Origin: [Phialemoniopsis] sp. UDSM-2020
Lineage: Eukaryota > Ascomycota > Sordariomycetes > Thyridiales > Thyridiaceae
Assembly: GCA_018873225.1 (NCBI GenBank)
Contig: JAEILZ010000007.1
Location: 1,922,001 to 1,986,000, forward strand
Reading direction: 5' to 3'
DNA length: 64,000 nt
A program made the translations under genes and the position numbers. Each line of letters starts with the position of its first letter. The first letter of the stretch is position 1. The notes beneath the pieces were generated by a model. It did not search any database, was not told the origin of the DNA, and saw only the letters and a program-made list of their open reading frames with translations. Shown here piece by piece: positions 11,748 through 22,900 of the stretch.

Positions 11748-13310
11748 ATGTCGAACAGGCTTCCTAATCGAGACCTGATCGCCTCGCTCACCAACTCGAG
11801 TGATGGAGTCGCCTTTCGTGCCAAGACTGGATACCTGCACCACACCTGGGCAAAGACCTACTCATCTCTGCCCGAGCTGTATATCCAGCCGGAAAGCGTC
11901 GAGGAGATAGTGAAGGTCGTCAATTTGGCCCGCAAACTTCGCCGAAGAATCGCGCTCGTCGGTTGCGGCCACTCGCCCTCGGAACTGACTTGTACCTCCA
12001 GTTGGCTCGTCAATTTGGACAATTTCAACAAGATTATTTCAATCGATAGCAGCACTCGGATTGTCACCACTCAGAGTGGCATCCGGCTCTATGCGCTATG
12101 CGAGGAGCTTGACAGGAATGGCCTTGCCATGGCCAACCTTGGCAGCATCAACGAACAATCTATGGGCGGTGTATTTGCCACGGGTACTCATGGCAGCAGC
12201 CTTCTCCACGGCCTGATCTCAGAGGATATTCTTGCAGTCAAGATCCTCCTGAGTGATGGCACGCTCAAGACTTGCTCGGCAACGGAGAACGAAGACCTTT
12301 TCCGGGCCGCATTGATTTCACTTGGCGCGCTCGGCATCGTGGTGGAGGTGACTTTTCGAGCAGTGCCCGCGTTCTCGCTGCGTTGGTCACAGACCGTTGA
12401 CACCGATGCAAAGATGCTCTCGACGTGGGATTCCACGCTGTGGAAGCAGACGCATTTTGTTCGGGTGTGGTGGTTCCCGTACACGAGAAGAGCCGTGGTC
12501 TGGTCCGCCGAGGAGACATCAGAGCCTCACTTCGACCCCCCAGCGAGCTACTACGATGGCAGTCTGGGATATTACGTCTATCTGAATCTGCTCTATGCTG
12601 CGCGGTACGTTCCTAGCATCATGCCCTGGGTCGAGTGGTTCGTTTTTGGCATGCAGTACGGCTTCAAGAACGGCACCACGACAGGTGCCGTGCAACCCAG
12701 TCGCAAGGCTTTGTTGATGAACTGCCTCTACTCGCAATACGTCAACGAGTGGGCGATCCCACTCGAAAAGGGACCCGAAGCGTTGACTAGGCTTGGATCG
12801 TGGCTGAACAGGCTCAAGCCCGGTGACAAAGACTATGTTGACCACAAGATCCCGGTGTCCAATGACGGCCTTTGGGTACATGCTCCCGTCGAAGTCAGAG
12901 TGGCGGATACAACACGCACGAGCAGTCCACGCCCCTTCCTTGACCCTACATCAAGTACGGGCCCGACACTGTATCTGAACGCCATTATGTACCGACCGTA
13001 TCTCCTCGACCCGCCATGCCTGGATCGCTTCTATCAGGGATTCGAATGGCTGATGCGCGACCTTGGGGGGAGGCCACACTGGGCCAAAAACTTCCAGGTC
13101 GACGATTTGGACAACCTTTACGGTGAAGACTTGACAAAGTGGAGGGCGGTTCGCAACGAGGCCGACCCCGAAGGCATGTTTGTGGGACCATGGCACCGAA
13201 AGTTCATTATGGGCGACTCACAGGCCAGACTTGCTTTAGAAGAATGCGAGGACGAGCGAAGGAGTGTGGACAAGAACGGTGTCAGAATAGAAGGGTCGGT
13301 CGTTGGATAG
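11748..13310 (+). CDS. ALO1: D-arabinono-1,4-lactone oxidase
   Basis: Intronless, 520 aa from the ATG at 11748; the same frame is open upstream but without an ATG. The N-terminal half is a VAO/PCMH-type FAD-binding domain with VGCGHSPSEL (His75 is the likely flavin attachment site), then GGVFATGTHGSS and LGALGIVVEVTF. The C-terminal half is the ALO domain, ending in GGRPHWAKNF. The enzyme oxidises D-arabinono-1,4-lactone to dehydro-D-arabinono-lactone (D-erythroascorbate) with O2, in the outer mitochondrial membrane in yeast. D-erythroascorbate is the fungal counterpart of vitamin C. There is no clear transmembrane helix, though hydrophobic stretches around residues 285-315 could touch the membrane. 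Confidence 0.9.
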   Translation: MSNRLPNRDLIASLTNSSDGVAFRAKTGYLHHTWAKTYSSLPELYIQPESVEEIVKVVNLARKLRRRIALVGCGHSPSELTCTSSWLVNLDNFNKIISIDSSTRIVTTQSGIRLYALCEELDRNGLAMANLGSINEQSMGGVFATGTHGSSLLHGLISEDILAVKILLSDGTLKTCSATENEDLFRAALISLGALGIVVEVTFRAVPAFSLRWSQTVDTDAKMLSTWDSTLWKQTHFVRVWWFPYTRRAVVWSAEETSEPHFDPPASYYDGSLGYYVYLNLLYAARYVPSIMPWVEWFVFGMQYGFKNGTTTGAVQPSRKALLMNCLYSQYVNEWAIPLEKGPEALTRLGSWLNRLKPGDKDYVDHKIPVSNDGLWVHAPVEVRVADTTRTSSPRPFLDPTSSTGPTLYLNAIMYRPYLLDPPCLDRFYQGFEWLMRDLGGRPHWAKNFQVDDLDNLYGEDLTKWRAVRNEADPEGMFVGPWHRKFIMGDSQARLALEECEDERRSVDKNGVRIEGSVVG

Positions 13311-14402
13311 AAGAAGCATGGCATTTTGGAGTGGCATTTAGCGTTGAGCATCATTTTGGATGACCTTTTGGCCTTTTGCAAACCGTATTATTACGGCTAT
13401 GACATTTCTTCAACTGGGGTACTACCTCCCCTTTTCGTATCTTAGATAATACTCAGGAACGAGATGGATTGAGCCAATACAAGAACAGCGTTGGCAGGCA
13501 CACCAGATTCCGCTCATGATGTTCCTTGGCAGGCGATCGACGAAGCTTGGCTGTTGCGATGGACGTGGAACACATGCGAGGCGATTCAGACCCAATGCGA
13601 CCGTGCGAGTCACAGGTCATTGTGGTCCTCCGTAACCGTGACAGCACCCGGGGGATCGGCGTGCCAAGCCTGAAACGGCCCCGGGAAATCTGACCGCTGC
13701 CAGCCAATTGCCTCCGAAGAGGACCGGGGGGAGGAGTCTGACCCAGCCAAATCTGCCCTCAGTACAACTCGTTGAGCAGTTTCATCTTGCCGTAGCCTGG
13801 GAACGTCTCGTGTGCCAAGACTTGAGGCTGCTCCCGGCGATCCACTGCCTGCTGCGAGATGCAGCCCAATCACCCATGCTCTGCTTCGGTTTAGAGAGAT
13901 CACTCTCATGGCTCGGCCCCAGATATTGGCTACTTGCAGACCAAATACGGTACTGTACTTTTGTGCCTGGCTCACGTCGGGGCTCAGTGTTCTCGAATGC
14001 CAGTAAAGTTGGTCCCTCCCTCGTGGTATTCAACGGGGGTGACTTATGGGAAGTCTTACTGAATAAGATGGATAAGGTGGAGCGGGTTGGGTGCCCTGAA
14101 GAGACCTTAACATACTGTCGATTTACTTCTTTCACGCCAATTTTCTTCGGAGTATCTCACAGATCCCCAAGCAGCTTGAGAGTTCATTGCAAATTACAAC
14201 TTCGTACACAGCCTTCATAAAGGAGCGGACGGAAATTCAGACTGCTTCACCTGGGTGCTCTAATACTCCCATTGCAGAAACGTATCCTTCTTCAAGGCCT
14301 ACACTGAGCAGACTTTGTTCATGCCTGTCTCAAGAACTTGCTCAAAACAATACTGGCGCAAGAATTTAGTTCTTATCCACAGATTTCAGACCCTCGGTAT
14401 TC
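13311..14402. other. Intergenic region upstream of permease
   Basis: About 1.1 kb without a supportable gene. Frames such as 13708-14220 have no recognisable domain and unlikely composition. It probably carries the 3' UTR of ALO and the promoter and leader of the permease. Confidence 0.5.
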
Positions 14403-16368
14403 ATGGCCTTGCCCAAGTCATCTCGCCTCCATCCACTCTCTGGTGCTGCTCTCCTGAGCCTGGGAAGAAGTACAGCAACTTCTCCTCTACAAAGCAATTT
14501 TAATCTTAGTTGTCGATCGCCTTCGCGGCTATCCCACAATGTTCCCAGCGACGAAGACCAAGTTCGGGTAGACAGGGTGTTCAGGAGCCCTGCAAGTCTG
14601 CAAATCTCATATCACGCTGATGGCGGGACAACATCGCCATATTCGCCTGAGATTACACCCACGGACCAGACGCGCTTCCTCCCCGATGTCGACACTCCCA
14701 GAGTAGAGATCACGACAACACACGAGGACGAAAAGAAGCTCGGAATCATGTCCGTTATCAATATTATCGTGGGCAAGACAGTTGGCGTCGGGGTGTACTC
14801 GGTCCAGTCGGCGATATTCGCCGGTGTTGGATCTGTTGGCATGTCATTGCTGCTCTGGGTGTTGGGCAGCATGATCTCATTCTGCGGGCTTGCAGTATAT
14901 CTGGTAAGTGTGTTCCACTACGAGCAAAACTCCATCAGGGGCGATACGATATCACGAGACCTAGCTCACAGCTTCGGCCGGCCAGGACCTGGGCACAGCG
15001 ATCCCAAAGAGCGGAGGAGAGCGAGTGTACCTGGAGCGAATTTTCCGTCGCCCCCGCATGTTAGCCAGCTGCATGTTCATGTCGTATGCTGTTCTCCTTG
15101 GATTCTCGGCTCCCAACGCTATCGTTCTCGGCGAGTATCTATTATACGGTCTGGGCATCGAGTCTGACAGGTGGAATGTCCGTGGCATTGCAGTGTTGGT
15201 CGTCTCCATCGCTTGCTATATGCATGCTTGGCATCCAACGTCTGGGTTGAGGGTCATCAATGTGCTGGGTGTTGCCAAAATTCTGATACTCGTCGTCGTC
15301 GTCGCATCGGGCGTGGCTGGCGGTTTGATGGGTGTTGGCAAAGGGTATCAAAATGTGACGCTGAGCGACCGTAGAGTCGACGCCAACATGTCAGGGACGA
15401 GTCCCATGAGTACAGCACAGAGGAACTTCCGCGATATTTGGTCGGGCTCATCTACACAGCCCTACGACTACGCCACAGCCTTGCTCAAGGTCATCTACTG
15501 CTTTCGAGGCTTCAGCACAGCCAACCAGGTTGTCTCGGACGTCAAGAACCCTACACGAACACTCAAGACTGCCGCTCCGATAGCGTTGGCCATTGTTTCA
15601 CTGGCGTATTTAATGGTCAACCTTGCGTTCTTTCTGGTTATTGATAAGGACGATTTCCAGTCAGGCGGCGTGATTCTAGCAGCAGTGTTCTTTCGCAACA
15701 TCTTTGGACCAGGGTTTGCAACTCGCGTGTTGCCGTTATGCGTCATTGTCTCTGCGACGGGTAACATCGCTGCTACGTCCTTTGCACAGGCTAGAGTTAA
15801 CGAGGAACTGGCCAAGGATGGACTTCTGCCCTGGTCTAGTCTCTGGACGGCAAAAGCGAGCTCAGGCCCAGCAGCTTCTGCAGACGACAAGGTGAACACC
15901 TCTAATGAGAAAGATGAGGTCGGCAGGCAACCCCTGCCGCGGCGCGGTTTGCTTCTTCACTGGTTCGTCTCTGTTCTGGTCATCGTTGTCCCGCCACCTG
16001 GCCGAATCTACAATTTCCTGGTTGATATTGGCGGCTACCCAGTCTCTATCGTCAGTGTTGCCATCTCCGTTGGGCTCTTGCGGCTCTATCAGAGAAAGGA
16101 ATCATGGATATCGCCCTGCCCAGCACCGAAGCCAGCCATCATAGTTTTTGCGGCGTCAAACTGCCTACTGCTCATACTTCCGTGGCTGCCGCCGGTGGGT
16201 GGGCGAAGCGAGGATGGGAAGTTCCCATATTATGCATACCCAGCAACGGCATTGGCTGTGGTTGGCAGCGGAGCGGTGTACTGGTGTTGGTGGCAGCTGA
16301 GTGCAAGCAGGAGTGGTGCATCCGAGTCTGAAAGCCAGTCCTCGAGATTGCTGGACAATGAACAGTAG
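14403..16368 (+). CDS. APC-superfamily amino acid permease (methionine/LAT-like)
   Basis: Two exons, 14403-14903 and 14986-16368, give 627 aa. The 82-nt intron interrupts a typical APC stretch: AVYL is followed by DLGTAIPKSGGERVYLE. The first 110 residues are a Ser/Pro-rich cytosolic tail, then GIMSVINIIVGKTVGVGVYS is the first transmembrane helix with the substrate-binding glycine motif. About 12 hydrophobic segments follow, with CFRGFSTANQVVSDVKNPTRT before helix 7, a conserved APC signature. It resembles the high-affinity methionine permease Mup1 and related L-type carriers, but the substrate is an inference. It acts at the plasma membrane. Confidence 0.85.
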
Positions 16369-17163
16369 CTAGTGGTCTAAAGGTATTCCCTGAATCCGCA
16401 CACACAAAGGCACCATCTGTACGACCTAGCCGGGCTATCTGATACATTCATGGATTGCATTGAAGTGAAAGCTCAAAGATTGAAGCGCGCCTGGCTGACC
16501 CTGGCTCCTTGAGTGGAGATGTCGCGCCCGCCCACACGTGACGGGCGGAGGACCCTGGACCCAAGTAAAAATTATTTTCGCCGTTGGAAAAGTTGGTGCT
16601 TCACTTCCTCTCCAATTTCTTCTCTTCTGCCTATGAGGGCAATCTGCCAACGATTTCTTGCTTCAGCTTCCATTTGCATGAAGCTCATTGCATAGGTAAG
16701 CCAATGCTCTCAATATCCTACTATTCCTGTCCCCATCTCCCCTCCCATGACCATCTAATGATGAGGTAATTTGCGATTGATGCTGCGCAGGTGGCGCCCT
16801 CGCCGGGGCTGCTATATCTCGTGGACATTTGATATTCAATTTCTTACATATTCTGATCTTGGTCTTCCCCTACACATCATCTCGCTCGACGGCGCATTTT
16901 CAGTCAGTGTATTGTGTAGCTAACCAGACCTCAGGTATTTCAACACAGTTCCGCGTTCGCTTCGCAGATACGTAATAGTATCCAGCAGTACACAGTTCAG
17001 AACGGTATCAAATCAATGGAATATAAATCAATCACCATGAGGCTACTCGATGAACTCAAATTCCGCATCGTGAAATGCTGCTCGGCTACCTGACTTGAAC
17101 CCTGAGCCTATGTAACGCCATTGAACCCGTTTGTGCTAGTAATACAAGGCCATTCTCAATGAC
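16369..17163. other. Intergenic region, convergent side
   Basis: The 3' ends of the permease (+) and the small charged gene (-) face each other here. The stretch is AT-rich between 16590 and 17060. No gene, tRNA or repeat seen. Confidence 0.5.
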
Positions 17164-17612
17164 CTATTTTCCCTCCTTCTGCCTGAGCCGCAGCTCGTCC
17201 TCCGCCTGCAGCTCAGCGTCGATCTCGGCGCCTCTTGAAGGCTTGTTGCCGTGCATCTTGGCCTGCCCGGGTCCGTTAGCGAGAACAGATGACCTGAAAT
17301 TTCTCGTGTGGACTTACAGGGAGAGTGGCATCCTTCTTCAGGGCCTTTGTCTCTGGAGAGTCCTCGGACTCGTCAGACTTCTTCTCTTCGGCAGCCAGGC
17401 GGTTCGCGATGGAACGCTGGTCCTCTGGTAAAAGAGTTAGCAATCGTTGATCAGGCGCATTCTGAAGTGCACATACTGGAGTCAGTGCCAATGTGCGAGT
17501 TGACTTGGCCCTCGTTGTACTCGTCGTGCTGGTTCGACTCGGACTGCTTGACATTGCGCTGATCGCCCGCCTCGTAGACGCCAGATGTTCCAACGTTGGA
17601 GTTTCCAGACAT
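17164..17612 (-). CDS. Small hydrophilic protein of unknown function
   Basis: Three exons on the minus strand, 17612-17477, 17424-17318 and 17262-17164, with GTATGT and GTAAGT donors and CAG acceptors, give 113 aa. The protein begins MSGNSNVGTSGVYEAGDQRN and is almost wholly charged and polar, with SIANRLAAEEKKSDESED in the middle and a Glu/Arg/Lys-rich helical tail ending RLRQKEGK. There are no hydrophobic segments and only low-complexity structure, so it is probably disordered or a single helix, resembling stress-type hydrophilins. I do not recognise a named family. That three consistent introns keep the frame open is the best evidence that it is real. It is divergent to the Fmp46-like gene. 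Confidence 0.7.
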
Positions 17613-18434
17613 GATGAAGTAGCTTGTAGAGAGGTGTAGGTATTGGAGAAATAGAAGATCGATACCGGTTTCCTGAGATATCAAAGATTGGTGTCGTGTG
17701 ATAGCTTTGGAGATTTGACAACTACAAGATCCCAAGAGCTTCAGGTCTGCCCAAATATATATATTACAGCATCAAATAACTCCACATTATACGTCATCTA
17801 GCTCGTCCAGAATTCCTAGCTTGTGCATTCATCATTTGGTAGCCTCCTGACGGAGCTGTTGCGCCTGCGCTGTCAGAAGTACGTCATAGATATGGGCTCA
17901 GAACTATCTCGAAGTTTTTGTGTGGAGTGGACGGGAAGCCACGATTGGCATTGTACGCCCATCAAGTAAAGGCTCACAAAGGCGAGATTGACATTGATAG
18001 CGAACAAAATCGATTCATTCCATTAATCCCACCATGAAAGTACAAATATGCTTTGATGCCAATAACAAGGCAAAGATGGTAAGTGCCAAAGGGCTAAGGC
18101 TTCCTTTGTCTCATGGCAAGCCACGAAACAGCAGTGTAGCGGCAGTTATGAAGGGGTTTCTAGTGGACCACCGACGCTGTATTCTGCGCCGGGGCTGGTG
18201 ATCTGCAGTTTTGGGTGTTGGAATCAGCCGCATTCCAGGTACCGGAAAGAGCGACTAAAGGCAGCTCCAGCTACGTAATAGGTGGCCCAAGCTCCCTACG
18301 TAACGACGGCATAGCTTTCGGTAAAAGATCCATGAGAGAGCCGCATGCAGCAAGCATCATCATCATCGTCAAACCAGCCAACCAGCCCAAATTGTACCAC
18401 CATCGCAGTCACGTACACTCAGAATACCGCAAAT
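17613..18434. other. Divergent intergenic region
   Basis: An 822-bp region between two divergent genes, holding both promoters. TA-rich near 17750-17790 and with an ATC microsatellite (about 18355-18369). No gene seen. Confidence 0.5.
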
Positions 18435-19119
18435 ATGTTCCGCTTCGTGAGTCCTGACCAATTGCCCCCTTGACCGCCACGAGGAAGAAGCGCATTCACC
18501 GACTGACACATCTCATGCGAGCAGCACAAACCCCTCGACATCGTCACCCTCTTCCACAAGACCTCCTCCCCGGCCTCCATTCGCGTCGCCAACCTGCTCA
18601 AGCAGGCGTCCGCCGCCGCTGCAGAGACCGCCACCGAGGACCAGGCCTCCGACCACACGGCGCAGACAAAGGCCGCTCAGCGCCAGGAGTTTGAGCTCAA
18701 CATCACCGAGGACCCGCCCACGGCCGACCAGCTGCAGACCATCCTCGAGTATGTCGGGGACTCGGGCATCGCGAGCGTGGTCAAGGGTGCCAGCAACCAG
18801 AAGGAGGCACTGAGGAAATTTAGAGAGAGTGCCGACAACTTCCAGAGACCTGTGGTATGTCCAATTTTTCTCTTTAAGCATCATTCAGTCCTGCTGGTTC
18901 CCGCCCTGGATGCTTGCAGATGCAGTGGATACCTTATGTCGGTCACTGCTGCATCTATGTTTGATCGAGGGTCTGTTTGCAGAGGCGGTGAACAGTCACA
19001 ATGAGATTGTCAATGCTAATTCGTATGCCGCATAGGTTGTGGATTGGAACAACGGCAAGGCGAGTGCCGGCGACAACGAGTCCGAGATTTTGAAGATGCT
19101 CAACGACTTGAAGAAGTAG
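18435..19119 (+). CDS. FMP46: Fmp46-like mitochondrial redox protein (DUF1687)
   Basis: Three exons, 18435-18446, 18525-18854 and 19036-19119, give 141 aa. The first exon has only four codons (MFRF). The spliced N-terminus reads MFRFHKPLDIVTLFHKTSSP, then ASIRVANLLKQAS, which is the hallmark of the fungal DUF1687/Fmp46 family of small thioredoxin-fold proteins predicted to sit in mitochondria. The C-terminal part ends NFQRPVVVDWNNGKA, a beta strand with a conserved Pro-Val-Val-Asp-Trp segment. No Cys pair is visible, so a classical dithiol active site is missing. The second intron is 181 nt, long for this window. The molecular role is unknown; yeast Fmp46 is only described as a putative redox protein. 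Confidence 0.78.
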
Positions 19120-19982
19120 GGCACTCAGGCACCCATAGGCGATGTTTTCTTTGTATCAATATCTGGAAATTCATGATAAATCTTCCAAGTGATGCTCTTG
19201 AAGCCAGGAGTCACCGTGTATCTGTATTATATCATGCAACACTTCTCCTCCCTTTCCCACATCCTCCCTACTGCTTTGCGAATACGTTGGATTGTGACAC
19301 TGCAATACATGACTGGGTTGAATCTGTTTGTGAGGCTTGGATTGTGTTCAATGATTCACCTGCTCAGGATTTCCTTTTCTCGCCTCTATCTTCGGTTCCT
19401 GGCGGCTTTCAATGACTTACTTTACTGAAATGAAGCTATCCTTCATCAGTCACCAAACAGCTAGACCGACGAACCTAACACTGAGCAACCTCACCACGAA
19501 CAGCTTGGCCATCGGGAATGGCTGAGGCTGCAGATGTATGCTTGTTTGCATAAGTGGTGAAGAAGCGAACTTTAGTATCTATTCACTCGCAACTTCACTA
19601 TTGTTGCCCACTCCTCACCTCCACTTCACCATTCATTCGAGACAACCCGTTTGTGGCCCGAGGACTATTATGGGCAATTAGGATACTTACTGTCATCAGC
19701 TACTCACTTTCTCTTCATCGTGACTCTCACCAGCTCAGTAATCGGCACTTTTTCCCTCTTTTTCTGCAATAAGAGTCGCTGCCCTCCAACTCCTTCCTGT
19801 CCTTCCACCTCAACACCTACCACTCTCCACTCCAAATCAACGATCTTTCGCAACAGACATCACGATAATTGTTCTTGTTGCAACTCAATCTCTTCTCAAG
19901 CTTGAGGTATCCTCGAGCTTTCCAGTCCTTTCCCACCAACCCTCTTCCCTTGTACCACATACCTGCCCTCTCCATCGCAATC
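19120..19982. other. Intergenic region and leader before RRM gene
   Basis: No gene. From about 19600 to 19980 the plus strand is very rich in C and T, as expected for a long 5' leader before the start codon at 19983. The frame is open back to 19869 and has an upstream in-frame ATG there, but the residues from it are hydrophobic and look untranslated. Confidence 0.5.
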
Positions 19983-22900
19983 ATGGCGACGCAAGTCATC
20001 ATCGCTTGCGGTACCAATATCTCGCCAACGCCGACAACTTGCAGCATCTCCACAGATGACAAGTCCAAGGATCGTCAGAGCAGTGCGAGCTCTACCGTTG
20101 GCTCGGTGGCCAAGGCCTCTGAGACGACCACCTACCGAACCGTTCATGTCAAGGACGATAATGGCAATTGGATGCCGGATGCTCCCGTGGCAACCTATCT
20201 GAACATGCCCCGCAACATGGCTGCCGCCTTCTCTACTTGTATGGGCACTGAGCCCAAGAAGATTCTCAAGGACCTACTGCCACCTGGCCGTAAGCTCGTC
20301 CAGTGGTCGGCTGCTGACCTCTGGGAGCGGGCCCGTAGCCTGCGTGTCCTCTGGCCCGATGCTGTGGAGGTCATGTACGAGCCACCTCGATCATGGACCG
20401 ATCTCTTCGCCTACTACGACGCCGAGGATTTATACTTCCTTGGCGCATGGAACGTCTGGAACCTCGTCAACCTGGTTGTCGAGATCAATCTTGCCATGTT
20501 GGAGCCTTTGCGCCAAGAAAAGATGTTCGTGGTCAATGATTGGGTCGATGCCTGGATGAGCTGGGAGGGCAACTGCATGATGCTTGAGTGCTGGGATCCT
20601 ACCAAGAGCCAAACTATCCTGGACGTTCTGAGCAACTTTGACCGCACGGAGGGCGGCTGCGGCATCTTCGAGCAGTACGAAGATGAGCAGATGCTCAAGC
20701 TCGCGCTTGAGAAGCGCTTTGCCACCTGGACACGCACTGGCTATCATGATAACCAGGTCCAGTTCTGGCTCGGTAAGTATTCAACAAGCACTGGTACTCC
20801 ACAAGACAATGAAGTCCCAAAGCTAATAGCCATGTCCAGATGCCACCGTCTCTCCTCCTCACCAGGCCACTAGCCCCCCGTCCCTAGACAGCATCCCTGA
20901 GGAGGTACTCCCTGCTCAGACGGCTCGATCTTTCCGCCGCATTGCTTCTGCCCCTATGTCTGGTCCTCAGTCGGAGAACGATGACTACTCGCTCCCGTCA
21001 CGAGCATCCATCCAGGCTTACTCTGTCGCCAAGAAGGGCCACAAGAAGCGACCTGTCTTGAGCGTCGTTCCTGAGAATCCTCAGCCAGAGCCCAAGCCGG
21101 TGCCTAAGGAAGATAACGCTGTCGCCCCATCGGGTACCTCAACTTCAGCAGAGGCCAACGAGGACAGCAACAAGGAGAATGACCCACCTGCGACTTTCAA
21201 GCCTGACGTAGCGGTCCAAAAAGCTGCGATGTGTGACACAGTCAAGCTCAACACCTCCGACGCCATTCGCTCCAAATCTGGCAATACAATTCGTAGCACA
21301 GAAGACGCTTCCAAGCCTGTAGGCGAATCTCAACCTGACACCACCAACGCCCACCAGGCTCAAAGCTACTACGGCGCGGCCAATGACTGCAGCAACATGC
21401 TCTCTGGCGTCCACACAAACAATGTGCCCCTGCAGTCAACTCCGGCGCAGGTCCTGAATTATCACGACTTGCAAGTGCAACAGTCTTCGGCCAGCTATCC
21501 AAACCACATGGGCGACTTCATCCGTTTCCATGACAGCAACACCGTAAACACAAACTTCGGTGGCATGAATCAGCCTTATGGCGTGGCTCAGGATAGGGGA
21601 TCAATGCCGCCCCCTCCTCCACCGACACAATACGCTCGCACAGGTAACGGCCACGGCTTTGCTGGTGGTCCGCCACCACGAATTCAGAGTGCGAAATATA
21701 TGTCTGACTCGACAAATCGACGCCGCAGCTTCGGTAGCTACAAGGGAAACAGCCCACCACGGAGCGCTGGATGGCAGCCGAAACGTGTTGATCCTGTGCA
21801 CGGGCGCGTGTACTCGCGAGTCGGTCGCTCTCATAGCAACTCGGTCTCTTCCCAGTCCTCGCACAACCGCACCAGCCCGCCTCGCAGCAGAGATGGTCGG
21901 GACTTTTCCGGCATAGCTGCTCCTGCGGACTGCAAGAACAAAGGCCGTGGGGGACTTACAGACAGGTATAACCTCTGCTACTGCTCGCGATGCGGCCCGC
22001 GTCAACGCTGCATCTTTGTGCAAAAGTTCATTGAGGGTCTGGATCTCAAGGACCCAACTGTCCAGGGCAAGGTTGCCGATCATTTCACCAGATTTGGCCG
22101 CGTCCACCAAGTCATTGCTCATCCCAACGACTTGGCTATGTTCGTCTATTTTGAAGAGGAGAGTGCCGTTCATGGTGCTGTCGACGGTGGAAATCGAGGT
22201 ATCATCGACGGCATTAGCCGTCGCATGCGCGTGGACTTTCCCATTTTCTCGCAGCACTTCCGGCCGCGCGTCCCCTGGGACCTGGCCTGCAACTCCACGA
22301 ACCTTGGCAACAACCAGCAGAATATCCGGCCGTCTCAGCAGAACCGCCAGCAGAAGTTTTATAACGGCCCTACGCAGCAGAGTTCCTTCCAAGACCATGC
22401 GCAGAACACGCAGAGGAATGAGTGGCAGCTTGATTCCCGTGGCCAAAACAATGCGCCCCCTGGAATTTTACCGCGCCATCCCCAGCCGACAGGCTATGAG
22501 CTCAATATGGGCAAGACTCGCCAAGGACCTCCTCTTCACAATGGCTATTCTGGAGGCTATCCGGGCACATATGATGGTAACTCTTCTGATGGTTATGTCG
22601 GCGGTGCTAGCCAACTGACCGCTCAAGGTGGTGGGCCATTTCATCCTTCGTACCAGACGAACTTCAATGGTATGAACACAATGCCTTCAAACACCGCTTT
22701 TGAGGTTCAGCTGCAGGTACCTGGACTGCCCCCCTACAATCTGGAGGCCCAGTTCCCCGCAATGAATCCTCTCTTCATGGAGCAGCAGCGTCTACACGGA
22801 CACGACCAAGCTGTTAATTCTGCGCAGACCCCACGCGATGTGATCAAGTTCCCGCCGAGAGAGAACAGCGATTCGTTCTCCTCGTATGTCGAGCCTGCCA

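Noticed and set aside
11321..11845. A 174-codon minus-strand frame overlapping the ALO start
   Set aside because: It overlaps a clear gene and has no domain.
17080..17110. A possible reverse-strand tRNA T-loop (GGTTCAAGTC)
   Set aside because: The T-stem bases do not pair and no A box or acceptor stem is present.
21601..22446. A 281-codon minus-strand frame inside the RRM gene
   Set aside because: It is a shadow of the RRM region, which shows the RNP-like motifs on the plus strand.
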